Assembly: GCA_002083525.1 (NCBI GenBank)
Contig: LWDM01000009.1
Location: 1-35,264, forward strand
Direction of reading: 5' to 3'
DNA from: Proteobacteria bacterium SG_bin9
GTDB taxonomy: Bacteria > Pseudomonadota > Alphaproteobacteria > Rhizobiales > Xanthobacteraceae
DNA length: 35,264 bases
Below, one piece after another: positions 1 through 8,458 of this stretch. Under the pieces are notes generated by a model. The model was not told the DNA's origin. It ran no database searches and saw only the letters and a program-made list of their open reading frames with translations. Positions within the stretch are counted from its first letter, which is position 1. Each line of letters begins with the position of its first letter. The translations under genes were made by a program, and so were the position numbers.

Positions 1-2
1 GC

Positions 3-126
3 CGCAAGACCGCGAATGTGGTGCTCAACATCGCGTTCGGTGAACCGACGATCGCGGTGGACACGCATCTGTTCCGCGTTGGCAACCGGACGGGGCTCGC
101 GCCCGGCAAGAACCCGCTCGAAGTGG
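3..126 (+). CDS. nth: Endonuclease III fragment, open at the window edge and cut off internally
   Basis: Frame 3 reads straight into the catalytic core of the base-excision-repair glycosylase/AP lyase: RKTANVVLN (end of the helix-hairpin-helix with the catalytic lysine), then AVDTHLFRV with the catalytic aspartate, then NRTGLAPGKNPLEV. In a complete Nth this is followed by about 80 more residues, including HHWLILHGR and four cysteines that bind the 4Fe-4S cluster. Here the similarity stops at about base 126 and the downstream residues are only the antisense of the next gene. The 5' end is outside the window. So both ends are missing, the 3' one by an abrupt join. Whether this is a true pseudogene or an assembly chimera cannot be told from the sequence. 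The family call is firm; the gene's status is not. Confidence 0.75.
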
Positions 127-645
127 ATGATCTTGGTCGGATCGCCCGAGCCGAGCGCGATCATGCGCCGCCGCCAGCGCTGCGGAATCGGCAGCGGGAT
201 CAGGAAACGCATCAGGTCGACGATGTTCTTGGTGTCGTAGCCGAAGCCGACGCGATTGATGGCGTAGCGGCAGACGGTGGTGCGGTCCTCGTAGGACAGA
301 CCGACGGGGCGGCACAGCCGTGTGTGATAGGTGAAGTACTTCGACAGCGGCGCAGTGACGACGCCTTCGCCGACGTTCGCCTCGATCAGCGTATGCGGTT
401 CGCCATCGGGCTCGCTGGCGCCGTCGATCGGTCCGACGTAGAGCGCGGCGTGCGACCAGGTCGACTGGGTCAGATACTTGATGATGCCGGAGATGCGGTT
501 GTTGCCCTCGACCAGCAGCACATCGCCGGGCTGGATCAGGTCATGCAGGCGGGCCGGGTCGCTCGGGGTGAACGGCTCGTAGCCCGGTACTTCCTTCTGG
601 AGGTAGCGGGCAATCAGTTTGCCGACTGTGTCTAAAACGAACCCC
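127..645 (-). CDS. YiiX-like permuted NlpC/P60 (papain-fold) amidase, C-terminus missing
   Basis: The ATG at 645 opens MGFVLDTVGKL and about 173 residues follow that resemble the YiiX/YebB-like permuted papain-fold hydrolases ('lipo-like' proteins). The segment IQPGDVLLVEGNNRISGIIKY is the typical first strand. WSHAALYVG carries the histidine expected in the active site, and LIEANVGEGVV follows. In circularly permuted members the catalytic cysteine lies near the C-terminus, after a stretch like DPTKIICS. Here the sequence reads DPTKII and then turns into antisense of the nth fragment at about base 127, so the cysteine is absent. The frame stays open to base 1, but those residues (HFERVLAGREP...) are only the complement of nth. 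Such enzymes cut amide bonds in peptidoglycan or lipids; the true substrate is unknown. Confidence 0.6.
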
Positions 646-858
646 ATGTTTCGCTCCCGCGGACTTCTGTCGCGTGTCTTCTTTTCGCTTCCATGATCCG
701 TGGAAGCCGTTGCAATTTAGTTCACCGGGTCTCGGCCAAGGTTCATCATCGATTCACCATGGCTGTTGCCGCACGCGATTTCGTGTCACAAGTTCGCCGG
801 ATGTTCCCCTTCTTCACCTTCTCTTGTGTGTGCTTCATAAGCGCCCGGAAACCATGAC

Positions 859-2316
859 ATGACAATGACCCGCCGCGGCTTTCTGGCCGCATCAGCCCTC
901 ACCGCGATCGCGCGGCCGCTCGATGCCTTCGCGGCGGTGACGTCATTGCCGCGGGATGCGGATGTGGTGGTGGTCGGGGCGGGGGCTGCGGGCATCGCGG
1001 CAGCGCGGAAGATTGCCGCCGGCGGCCGCAAGGTCGTCGTCATCGAGGCGACGGGTCAGATCGGTGGCCGCTGCCAGACCGATACCGCGACTTTCGGCGT
1101 GCCGTTCGATCGCGGCGCGGCGCGGCTCTACATTCCGGAGAGCAATCCGCTGGCGAAGCTCGCGCGTGGCGCCGGCGTCGACATTGCCAATGTCACCTCG
1201 GGTCAGAAGATGCGGATCGGCCGCCGCAATGCGCGCGCCGGCGAGGCGGAAGATTTTCTCGCCACCCTCGTGCGCGCCAATCGCGCGATCGACGATTACG
1301 CGCGCATGGTCGGCAGGATCGATCTCGCCTGCGCCGCCGTGCTGCCGAAGGATCTCGGCGACTGGCAAGGCGCATCCGAATTCGTGCTCGGCCCGATGGC
1401 GACGGGCCGCGATCTGAAAGACCTGTCGGTGATGGATCAGTTTCGCGCGCAGGACCGCGATGCAGTTGCCGTGGCGCGGCAGGGCATCGGCGCACTGGTG
1501 GCGAAGCTCGCGGAGCCGGTGCCGGTGGTTATGTCGTCGCCGGTCACGCGCATCGTTTGGAGCGGACGCGATCTTCAGGTCGAGACACAGACCGGCAAGG
1601 TTGCGGCGCGCGCCATCATCGTCACCGTCTCCACGGCCGTTCTGAGTTCCGGCAAGATCAAGTTCGCACCCGACCTGCCCAAGCGTCAGCTGGAAGCCGC
1701 CTCGCGGCTGCCGCTCGGCAACACCGATCGCATCGCGCTGGAGGTGCCAGGCAATCCGTTCGGTCTCGGCCGCGATGACGTGCTGATCGAGCAGAGCGCC
1801 AACAATCGCACGGCCGCTTTGTTTGCCAACGTCAATGGCTCTTCACTCTGCACCGTCGATGTCGCGGGCGCTTTCGGCCGCGAACTGTCAGGACAAGGTG
1901 AGACGGCGATGATTGCATTCGCAAAGGAATGGCTGACGAAGCTGTTCGGTGGGGATGCGGTCGCACAGGTCAAGCGCACGGCGGTGACGCGCTGGGATGC
2001 GGCGCCTTATGTCATGGGTGCGATGTCCGGCGCATTGCCGGGCGCGCAGCCGATGCGGCGTGTATTGGCTGAGCCGCTCGGTGGCTTGTTCTTCGCCGGC
2101 GAAGCCACGCACGAGAGTTTATACGGCACCGTCGGTGGCGCGTGGGAAAGCGGCGAGCGCGCCGCGGACTCCGCGTTGCGCCGGCTCGGCGGCGTCAAGG
2201 AACCCGACGCCAATCCGCAACCTCAACAGGTAAAGAAGCGGCGTCCGCAGCGCCAGCGCGTCGCGCCCACCGCACGCGATCTGCTCGGTCCGACCGGTTC
2301 GACCTTTTCGCAATGA
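859..2316 (+). CDS. Tat-exported FAD-dependent amine oxidase-like flavoprotein
   Basis: The 485-residue protein starts with a twin-arginine signal (TRRGFLAAS at residues 4-12, then an alanine-rich stretch ending near DAFA), so a folded flavoprotein is probably exported. A Rossmann dinucleotide fold follows: DADVVVVGAGAAG at residues 33-45, an acidic strand end VVVIEA, and the IGGRC flavin motif. Near the C-terminus, GGLFFAGEATHESLYGTVGGAWESG matches the conserved FAD-binding end of flavin monoamine oxidases. The last 35 residues are basic and glutamine-rich and look disordered. The family oxidises amines or amino acids to imines with release of hydrogen peroxide; the substrate here is not evident. 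A second in-frame ATG lies at 865. The gene overlaps the next one by ATGA, which suggests translational coupling. Confidence 0.8.
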   Translation: MTMTRRGFLAASALTAIARPLDAFAAVTSLPRDADVVVVGAGAAGIAAARKIAAGGRKVVVIEATGQIGGRCQTDTATFGVPFDRGAARLYIPESNPLAKLARGAGVDIANVTSGQKMRIGRRNARAGEAEDFLATLVRANRAIDDYARMVGRIDLACAAVLPKDLGDWQGASEFVLGPMATGRDLKDLSVMDQFRAQDRDAVAVARQGIGALVAKLAEPVPVVMSSPVTRIVWSGRDLQVETQTGKVAARAIIVTVSTAVLSSGKIKFAPDLPKRQLEAASRLPLGNTDRIALEVPGNPFGLGRDDVLIEQSANNRTAALFANVNGSSLCTVDVAGAFGRELSGQGETAMIAFAKEWLTKLFGGDAVAQVKRTAVTRWDAAPYVMGAMSGALPGAQPMRRVLAEPLGGLFFAGEATHESLYGTVGGAWESGERAADSALRRLGGVKEPDANPQPQQVKKRRPQRQRVAPTARDLLGPTGSTFSQ

Positions 2317-3035
2317 AGGCGCTGATCGCCTGGTCGAGCGGAAAGGACAGCGCGTTCACGCTATATGAGGTTCGCCGCAGCGGCGCGTACAATGTGGTTG
2401 GCGCGCTGACCACGGTGACAGGCGAATTCGATCGCGTATCCATCCATGGCGTGCGCCGCGACGTCTTGCTGGCGCAGCTCGCCGCCGCCGGCCTGCCGCC
2501 GCATATTGTCGAAATTCCCTATCCGTGCCCGAACGAGGTCTATGAAGCGCGGATGGGTGAGGTGGTGGCGTGCGCCGTTCAAGACGGCATCACGCACATC
2601 ATCTTCGGCGATCTGTTTCTGGCGGACGTGCGCGCTTATCGCGAGGAGAAACTGAAGGGCACCGGCATCACGCCGGTGTTTCCGCTGTGGGGACGGCCGA
2701 CGCCGCAACTCGCGCAGGACATGATCGCCGCCGGGTTCGAGACCTATCTCGCTGCCGTCGACCTGAAGAAACTACCCGCGTCGTTTGCGGGCCGCCGCTT
2801 CGATGCCTCGTTGCTCAACGATCTGCCCGAGGGCGTCGATCCGTGCGGCGAGAACGGCGAGTTTCACACCTGCGTCGTCAATGCGCCGGTCTTCTCGCGC
2901 CGGCTCGATGTGACGCTCGGCGAGCGGGTTGAGCGCGATGGTCTCGGCTATTGCGATATCGTGCTGGCGGATCAGCGGATGATGCCGTCGAGCAGCGGCA
3001 GTCCAACAATTGCCGCAAGCGCGATCAGGACGTAG
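2313..3035 (+). CDS. DUF71/Diphthine-ammonia-ligase-like ATP pyrophosphatase
   Basis: The start is the ATG inside the ATGA overlap with the upstream oxidase stop; this puts the family's ATP loop, SSGKDS, at residues 8-13. Further family signatures are IPYPCPNEVYE, FGDLFLADVRAYREEKL and DPCGENGEFHTCVVNAP. These N-type ATP pyrophosphatases activate a carboxyl group by adenylation before amidation. Eukaryotic relatives amidate diphthine, but bacteria lack that substrate, so the bacterial role is unknown. Typical length is near 220 residues. This protein has 240, and its last 20 or so residues (from about ADQRMMPSSS) are antisense to the 3' end of the convergent permease gene, a 64 nt overlap. 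The ancestral stop may have been lost. Linkage to the oxidase suggests co-expression, not a proven shared pathway. Confidence 0.8.
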   Translation: MKALIAWSSGKDSAFTLYEVRRSGAYNVVGALTTVTGEFDRVSIHGVRRDVLLAQLAAAGLPPHIVEIPYPCPNEVYEARMGEVVACAVQDGITHIIFGDLFLADVRAYREEKLKGTGITPVFPLWGRPTPQLAQDMIAAGFETYLAAVDLKKLPASFAGRRFDASLLNDLPEGVDPCGENGEFHTCVVNAPVFSRRLDVTLGERVERDGLGYCDIVLADQRMMPSSSGSPTIAASAIRT

Positions 3036-3742
3036 CACATCGCGCGGAAGAGCTGCTCGCTGGCGCGGCCGAACATCATTGCACCGAGTGCGACGCCGAG
3101 CGCATAGACAGGTCCCACCACCAGCGAGAACTTCACGGAATCGATCGTGATGAGTCCGGCGGCCGCATAGCTTGCGGCCCCGAACAAATCGGACAAGCCG
3201 AAGAACAGCATGATGTTGGCGCGGGCGACGACCGACGAGATCGGCCGGCCGAGCCAGTAGGCGACGATCGGCGGGCCGCCGGTTTGCGCCAAACCGCTGC
3301 AAAAGCCGGAGAGCGCACCAACGCCGACCGACAGCGGCGGATGCTCGGCGCCGCGATAGCGCCAGCCGGACATCAGCAGCACCAGCAATGCGATCACGAA
3401 GGTGGTGATGATCCAGCGCGTCGTGACAGGATCCAGCTGAGTCAGCGCATAAGTCCCGAGCGGGATGCCGATCAGCGAGCCTGCCGCCATCACCGCGACG
3501 CCCTTGCGGTCCGCGTGCTTCCATGCGTTCGGGATCAGCGGCGCGGCTGCGACGAAGTCGATGATGAGAAGGACCGGAGCGGTCAGCTTCGGTGCGATGA
3601 TGCTGCTCGCGAGCGGCATGAAGATCAACGCCGAGCCGAAGCCGGAGAAGCCGCGCGCCAAACCTGCGATGAACGCGATGACGCAGACCGCAATCGCTGC
3701 GTTCGCGCTCACACCCTCAGGAATGAGCACGGACAGGCTCAT
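2972..3742 (-). CDS. TauE/SafE family sulfite/anion permease
   Basis: A 256-residue inner-membrane protein, highly hydrophobic, with about seven or eight predicted membrane segments. It carries the family-type N-terminal motif ARGFSGFGSALIFMP (residues 29-43) and the matching second-half motif GALSGFCSGLAQTGGPPIVAYWLG, the internal duplication typical of TauE/SafE (DUF81). Relatives export sulfite or sulfoacetate, or move other small anions; the substrate here cannot be assigned. The ATG at 3742 overlaps the pheT stop as ATGA, so it is probably the last gene of the pheS operon and translated by coupling. A longer frame runs upstream to 4219, but it is only out-of-frame pheT sequence. The 3' end overlaps the convergent DUF71 gene by 64 nt. 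Confidence 0.85.
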   Translation of the reverse strand: MSLSVLIPEGVSANAAIAVCVIAFIAGLARGFSGFGSALIFMPLASSIIAPKLTAPVLLIIDFVAAAPLIPNAWKHADRKGVAVMAAGSLIGIPLGTYALTQLDPVTTRWIITTFVIALLVLLMSGWRYRGAEHPPLSVGVGALSGFCSGLAQTGGPPIVAYWLGRPISSVVARANIMLFFGLSDLFGAASYAAAGLITIDSVKFSLVVGPVYALGVALGAMMFGRASEQLFRAMCYVLIALAAIVGLPLLDGIIR

Positions 3743-6147
3743 CCCCGCAGCGTGCCGCCGGTTTTCTTCGTGACCTCGGCGACGATCTTGGCGGCGACCG
3801 CCTCGATCTCCTGGTCGGTCAGCGTCTTTTCGCGCGGCTGCAGTGTGACGGCGACCGCGACCGACTTCTTGTCCGGATCGATACCCTTGCCCTCGTAAAC
3901 GTCGAACACCGACACGCCGGTGATCAGCTTCTTGTCGACGCCCTGCGCAGTACGAACGATATCGACCGCCTTGACCTTGCGGTCGACGATGAAGGCGAAG
4001 TCGCGCGACACCGGCTGGAAGGCGGAGAGGTCGAGCAGCGGCTTCGCACGGGTCGCCTTGGCCTTCGCGTCCGGAATGCGATCGAGGATGACTTCGAACA
4101 CCATCAGCGGACCGTCGGCCTTCAAAGCCTCGAGCGCGCGCGGATGCAGCTCGCCGAACCAGCCGAGCACGTTCTGCGGGCCGATCTGGATCGTGCCCGA
4201 GCGGCCGGGATGCAACCATGCCGGGCCGCCGGCCACGATCTGCAGCGCCTGCACCGGCGCACCCGCGGCAGCGAGCACGGCGAACGCATCGGCCTTGGCG
4301 TCGAAAGCGTTGGCACTGGCGCTGCCGGTCCAGTGACGGCCGGTGCCCTGCGAGGACGCCAGTCCGCGCCGCACGCCGCTTGCTGCCATCAGCTGGCCTT
4401 CTGGTTTGTCGGAGACGAACACCTGACCGACCTCAAACAGCGCCGCGTCGCCGAAGCCGCGATCCGCGTTCAGTTGCGCGGCGGCGACGAGACCGGGCAA
4501 CAGGCTCGGGCGCATGTCGGAGAGTTCGGACGCGATCGGGTTGGCGAGCTTCAGCTCCGGCTTGCCACCACCGAACAGATCGGCTGCATCTTTCGTGATG
4601 AACGACCACGTCACCGCCTCGACCATGCCGCGCGCCGCCAGCGCGCGCCGCGCGCGGCGGGTGCGAATCTGGATCGGCGTCAGCACAGGCTTGCGCGCGT
4701 CGTCGCCACGCTCGAACGGCGTCAGCGGCACGCTGTCGACGCCGACGATACGTACGATTTCTTCGACGATGTCGGCTTTGCCTTCGACGTCGCCGCGCCA
4801 CGATGGCACCGCGACCTTCACCACCGGGCCGCTGCCCGCAACCGTGAATCCCAGATGCGTGAGGATGCGGCGCATCTCGACCAGCGGCACTTCGATGCCG
4901 GCGAGACGCTTCACTTCCGAGAGCGGGAAATCGATGATCTTGTCGTCGGCAAAACGCTTGCCGGTGACGACGGCTTCCGACGGCGTGCCGCCGCAGAGAT
5001 CGAGCACCATCTGCGTCGCCATCTCGAGACCCGGCACCATGAAGGCCGGATCGACGCCGCGCTCGAAACGATAGCGCGCGTCGGAGTTGATGCCGAGCTT
5101 GCGGCCGGTCTGCGCGAGGTTGATCGGATTCCACAGCGCCGATTCGATCAGCACGTCGGTTGTCGTCTCGTCGCAGCCGGAGGTTTCGCCACCCATGATG
5201 CCGGCGAGCGATTCGACGTTGTGCTCGTCGGCGATGACGAGGATCGACGGATCGAGATTGTAGGTCTTGCCGTCGAGCGCCAGGATCGTCTCGCCGCTCT
5301 TGGCGTTGCGCACCGTCAGATTGCCCTTCACCTTGGCTGCGTCGAACACATGCAGCGGACGGCCGCGATCGAAGGTCATGAAGTTGGTGATATCGACCAG
5401 CGCATTGATCGGACGCAAGCCGATTGAGGTCAGCCGCGTCTGCAGCCACTCGGGCGACGGGCCGTTCTTGACGCCGCGCACAAGCCGCAGCGCGAAACCG
5501 GGGCATAGCTTCTCGTCCTCGACCTTTACCTGCACCGGACAGGGGAACGTGCCCTTGATCGGCTTGATGCCGGGATCCTTGAACTTGCCCATATCGGCGG
5601 CGGAGAGATCGCGCGCGATGCCGTGGATCGACGTGCAGTCGCCGCGGTTCGGCGTGAGGTTGATCTCGATCACCGGATCGCCGAAGCCGGCGAACTCGAC
5701 GTAGCGCTTGCCGAGCGGCGCATCCGCCGGCAGCTCCATGATGCCGTCGTGATCGTTCGACAGTTCGAGTTCAGCGGCCGAGCAAAGCATGCCCCGGCTT
5801 TCGACGCCGCGAATGGTGCCGACGCCGAGCGTGATGTTCTTGCCCGGAATGTAGGTGCCGGGCGGCGAGAACACGCTGATCAGACCTGCGCGCGCATTCG
5901 GTGCGCCGCAGACGACCTGCACCGGCGCACCGCCGTCGCCGGTGTCGACCATGCAGACACGCAGACGATCCGCGTTCGGATGCTGTTCGGCGGAGATCAC
6001 GCGCGCGATCGTGAAGGCGTTGAGCGCCTTTGCCTTGTCCTCGATCGCTTCGACCTCGAGCCCGATCATGGTGAGCTTGTCAGCGAGCTTGTTCAGCGGC
6101 TCGTCGGTGTCGAGGTGTTCTTTCAGCCAGGAGAGAGAGAATTTCAT
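3739..6147 (-). CDS. pheT: Phenylalanine-tRNA ligase beta subunit
   Basis: The 802-residue product begins MKFSLSWLKEHL, the standard PheT N-terminus. It continues with the EMAP/tRNA-binding-like domain (about residues 40-150, including VVCGAPNARAGL and SRGMLCSAAELELS), the B3/B4 region with NRGDCTSIHGIARDLSA, the B5 domain, and the catalytic-like core with SDMRPSLLPGL. It ends with a ferredoxin-fold anticodon-binding domain (about residues 705-801: SAFQPVSRDFAFIVD...VTLQPREKTLTDQEIE). Full length is normal for bacteria. With PheS it forms the alpha2-beta2 cytosolic enzyme that charges tRNA-Phe; PheT contributes editing and tRNA recognition. It sits 10 nt after the ASCH gene and overlaps the following permease gene by 4 nt. 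Confidence 0.98.
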   Translation of the reverse strand: MKFSLSWLKEHLDTDEPLNKLADKLTMIGLEVEAIEDKAKALNAFTIARVISAEQHPNADRLRVCMVDTGDGGAPVQVVCGAPNARAGLISVFSPPGTYIPGKNITLGVGTIRGVESRGMLCSAAELELSNDHDGIMELPADAPLGKRYVEFAGFGDPVIEINLTPNRGDCTSIHGIARDLSAADMGKFKDPGIKPIKGTFPCPVQVKVEDEKLCPGFALRLVRGVKNGPSPEWLQTRLTSIGLRPINALVDITNFMTFDRGRPLHVFDAAKVKGNLTVRNAKSGETILALDGKTYNLDPSILVIADEHNVESLAGIMGGETSGCDETTTDVLIESALWNPINLAQTGRKLGINSDARYRFERGVDPAFMVPGLEMATQMVLDLCGGTPSEAVVTGKRFADDKIIDFPLSEVKRLAGIEVPLVEMRRILTHLGFTVAGSGPVVKVAVPSWRGDVEGKADIVEEIVRIVGVDSVPLTPFERGDDARKPVLTPIQIRTRRARRALAARGMVEAVTWSFITKDAADLFGGGKPELKLANPIASELSDMRPSLLPGLVAAAQLNADRGFGDAALFEVGQVFVSDKPEGQLMAASGVRRGLASSQGTGRHWTGSASANAFDAKADAFAVLAAAGAPVQALQIVAGGPAWLHPGRSGTIQIGPQNVLGWFGELHPRALEALKADGPLMVFEVILDRIPDAKAKATRAKPLLDLSAFQPVSRDFAFIVDRKVKAVDIVRTAQGVDKKLITGVSVFDVYEGKGIDPDKKSVAVAVTLQPREKTLTDQEIEAVAAKIVAEVTKKTGGTLRG

Positions 6148-6157
6148 GACGTCGTTC

Positions 6158-6553
6158 CTAGAAAACCTCGACCAGTCGGAAGCGTTCGCACATCAACATC
6201 ATGTCGTCGCGAAACTTGCCTTGCCGGCCAAAATAGTTGCGGTGCGCGTCGCGCCAGTAGGCGAGGCTGCGGTCGCCTTCGCCCTCTTCGAATGCGAACT
6301 GAGCATCGACGTCGGGATAGCGGCGGTAGCTGACCTCGGTCGTCTCGATCACGCAGCGCGGTTCGCCGCGGCCGTCGAGCACGATCCATTTTTCGCCCGG
6401 TGACGAGGTATTGGGCTCGTCCTCGGTGCTGCAGGTTGCGGTCTTGAGGCCCTTGATGACGAGATCGAGCAATTCGTCGGCAAGCGCCGGCCCGTCGCCG
6501 AAGGCGAACGATCGCAAGCCGCGGTACTGTTCGGGCACGGCGCTCAGATTCAC
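6158..6553 (-). CDS. ASCH domain protein lodged between pheS and pheT
   Basis: A 131-residue protein with the ASCH (PUA-like beta-barrel) pattern. FAFGDGPALADELLDLVIKGLKTATCS gives the family GxKxxT/S motif. PGEKWIVLDGRGEPRCVIETTEVSYRRY is the core barrel, and EGEGDRSLAYWRDAHRNYF is the conserved helix that follows. ASCH proteins bind RNA or modified nucleosides; some are N4-acetylcytidine amidohydrolases and one is a ribonuclease. The ATG at 6553 overlaps the pheS stop by 4 nt and pheT begins 10 nt after its stop. It is therefore translated within the pheST operon. A role in RNA or nucleoside handling linked to tRNA charging is only inferred from this position. Confidence 0.85.
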   Translation of the reverse strand: MNLSAVPEQYRGLRSFAFGDGPALADELLDLVIKGLKTATCSTEDEPNTSSPGEKWIVLDGRGEPRCVIETTEVSYRRYPDVDAQFAFEEGEGDRSLAYWRDAHRNYFGRQGKFRDDMMLMCERFRLVEVF

Positions 6554-7632
6554 GAGCTCAATCCTCCCGCCAGCGTCGGCACGTCCAGCGGCTTGAAGCC
6601 GTAGTGATTAAGCCAGCGCACGTCGCCTTCGAACATCTGGCGCAGATCGGGGATGCCGTACTTCAGCATGGCGATGCGATCGATGCCCATGCCCCAGGCA
6701 AAGCCTTGATACACGTCAGGATCGATGTCGCAGGCGCGCAGCACGTTCGGATGCACCATGCCGCAGCCGAGAATCTCCAGCCAATCCTCGCCCTCGCCGA
6801 AACGGATTTCGCCCTTGTCGCGGCGGCACTGGATATCGACTTCCAGCGACGGCTCGGTGAACGGGAAGAATGACGGCCGGAAGCGCATGTTGACGTTATC
6901 GACCTCGAAGAACGCCTTGCAGAACTCCGCGAGAATCCACTTCAGGTGACCGAGGTGCGAGCCCTTGTCGATGACGAGGCCTTCGACCTGATGGAATTGC
7001 GGCGTGTGTGTCGCGTCCGAGTCGATGCGATAGGTGCGGCCCGGGCAGATGACGCGGATCGGCGGCTTTTGGCTGAGCATGGTGCGCACCTGCACCGGCG
7101 AGGTATGCGTGCGCAGTAACAGGCGCGAGCCGTCGTCCTTCGGATTGAAGAAGAACGTGTCGTGCATCTCGCGCGCGGGATGGCCGATCGGGAAGTTCAG
7201 CTTGGTGAAGTTGTAGTCGTCGGTCTCGACGTCCGGGCCTTCGGCAATCGCGAAGCCCATGTCGGCGAAGATCGCGGTGAGCTCGTCCATCACCTGGCTG
7301 AGCGGGTGGATGCGGCCCTGCTCGGCGGGCGCATCGCGCGTCGGCAAGGTGACGTCGATCGTCTCGGACGCAAGGCGCGCATCGAGCGCGGCGTTCTTGA
7401 GAATGTCGCGGCGGGCGCTCAGCGCTTCCGTCACCTTGTCCTTGGCGACGTTGATCTTCGCGCCTTCGGTCTTGCGCTCGTCCGGCGACATCTTGCCGAG
7501 CGTCGCGAGCAGCGCCGAAATCGAGCCCTTCTTGCCGAGCGCTGCGACACGCACGGCTTCGAGCGCCGCTTCATCGGAAGCGGCGGCGATATCGGCGAGG
7601 ATGGAGTCTTGCAGCGAAGAGAGATCAGACAT
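6550..7632 (-). CDS. pheS: Phenylalanine-tRNA ligase alpha subunit
   Basis: A 360-residue class II synthetase subunit of normal length. The N-terminal coiled-coil (about residues 1-90) is followed by the catalytic domain. Motif 2 region is LLRTHTSPVQVRTM, then PGRTYRIDSDATHTPQFHQVEGLVID. Motif 3 is GFAWGMGIDRIAMLKYGI near residue 315. It carries the aminoacyl-adenylate active site of PheRS. First gene of a four-gene minus-strand unit (pheS, ASCH, pheT, TauE) with overlaps or short gaps throughout. The gap to rplT upstream (165 nt) holds a palindromic repeat and presumably the promoter. No phenylalanine-rich leader peptide or clear attenuator was found there. Confidence 0.98.
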   Translation of the reverse strand: MSDLSSLQDSILADIAAASDEAALEAVRVAALGKKGSISALLATLGKMSPDERKTEGAKINVAKDKVTEALSARRDILKNAALDARLASETIDVTLPTRDAPAEQGRIHPLSQVMDELTAIFADMGFAIAEGPDVETDDYNFTKLNFPIGHPAREMHDTFFFNPKDDGSRLLLRTHTSPVQVRTMLSQKPPIRVICPGRTYRIDSDATHTPQFHQVEGLVIDKGSHLGHLKWILAEFCKAFFEVDNVNMRFRPSFFPFTEPSLEVDIQCRRDKGEIRFGEGEDWLEILGCGMVHPNVLRACDIDPDVYQGFAWGMGIDRIAMLKYGIPDLRQMFEGDVRWLNHYGFKPLDVPTLAGGLSS

Positions 7633-7694
7633 GGATCACCGGCGATGAGGCAGAACGAATGTCTGCCGGAGCATCATCGTCGCGCCCTGATGGG

Positions 7695-7759
7695 CATCCA
7701 CGTCTTGTGACCGGTCAGGCCTTCAGGCGTGGATGACCGGACCAAGTCCGGCCACGACG
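7695..7759. repeat. Twin-hairpin intergenic repeat, copy 1 (degenerate)
   Basis: Between pheS and rplT. Outer 8 nt arms CATCCACG (7695-7702) and CGTGGATG (7728-7735) are inverted, and the second part is the hairpin CCGGAC-CAA-GTCCGG (7737-7751) followed by a CACGACG end. The core matches two better copies at 10745 and 14176. Confidence 0.6.
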
Positions 7760-7797
7760 TCGTCAGAGCCTCGTATCAAGTCAGGCTGAGAAAAGCC

Positions 7798-8163
7798 TCA
7801 GGCCGCTGCGGGAAGCGCGGCCTTGGCCTTCTCGGCAATCGCCTGGAACGCCGCCGGCTCGTTGATGGCGAGATCCGACAGCACCTTGCGATCGACAACG
7901 ATGCCCGACTTGGCGAGGCCGTCGATAAATCGGCTGTAGGTCATGCCGAACGGACGAACCGCGGCGTTGATGCGCTGGATCCAGAGCGCACGGAAGGTGC
8001 GCTTCTTGCGCTTGCGATCGCGGAACGCGTACTGGCCGGCCTTGTCGGCGGCCGCCTTCGCGGCGCGGATGGTGTTCTTGCGGCGACCCTGGAAACCCTT
8101 GGTCTGCTTGTAGACTTTCTTGTGCTTGGCGTGAGCCGTCACACCGCGTTTGACGCGAGCCAT
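7798..8163 (-). CDS. rplT: 50S ribosomal protein L20
   Basis: A 121-residue basic protein beginning MARVKRGVTAHAKHKKVYKQ and containing the L20 hallmarks GFQGRRKNTIRAAK, YAFRDRKRKKRTFRALWIQRINAA and the C-terminal globular part with DRKVLSDLAINEPAAF. L20 binds 23S rRNA early in 50S assembly and in several bacteria represses its own operon by binding the mRNA leader. It follows rpmI by 70 nt on the same strand, the usual order. A clear hairpin with a T run lies ahead of rpmI and may be the control point. Confidence 0.98.
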   Translation of the reverse strand: MARVKRGVTAHAKHKKVYKQTKGFQGRRKNTIRAAKAAADKAGQYAFRDRKRKKRTFRALWIQRINAAVRPFGMTYSRFIDGLAKSGIVVDRKVLSDLAINEPAAFQAIAEKAKAALPAAA

Positions 8164-8233
8164 GACTGATCTCCTTCAAAATTGCTTCAATGGATGACAA
8201 TGCCGCGCGAACGACGCGCAGCGGTTCGATGCG

Positions 8234-8434
8234 TCAGGCGTTCGGCAGCCAGTATTTCTTGACGTTGTCGCCGTCGGTCTTGAACAGCACGCGCGTCCCG
8301 CGCAGCTGGCGGATCTGCTTCTTCGTCCGCTTGATCATGCCGTGGCGCTTGCCGCGCTGAGCATGTTTGACCTTGCCTGAGGCGGTCACCTTGAAGCGCT
8401 TTTTGGCGCCCGATTTGGTCTTCAACTTGGGCAT
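8234..8434 (-). CDS. rpmI: 50S ribosomal protein L35
   Basis: The 66-residue product starts MPKLKTKSGAKKRFKV and ends KKYWLPNA, both standard for L35; MIKRTKKQIRQLRG in the middle is also typical. The ATG at 8434 is chosen because AGGAGA sits at the right distance and the family begins MPK. A longer frame to 8455 would add seven non-family residues. First gene of rpmI-rplT. It is separated from infC by a DoxX gene and by infC's own terminator, so the infC-rpmI-rplT operon of many bacteria is split here. Confidence 0.97.
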   Translation of the reverse strand: MPKLKTKSGAKKRFKVTASGKVKHAQRGKRHGMIKRTKKQIRQLRGTRVLFKTDGDNVKKYWLPNA

Positions 8435-8458
8435 TTGGCTCTCCTGGTCCGGCAACGC

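Noticed and set aside
4144..5427. Long plus-strand open frame of 427 codons opposite pheT
   Set aside because: It is a GC-rich shadow of pheT; its translation is rich in Arg, His and Asp without any recognisable domain.
7633..7797. Phenylalanine attenuator (leader peptide) before pheS
   Set aside because: No Phe-rich short open frame and no terminator/antiterminator pair was found; only the palindromic repeat is visible.
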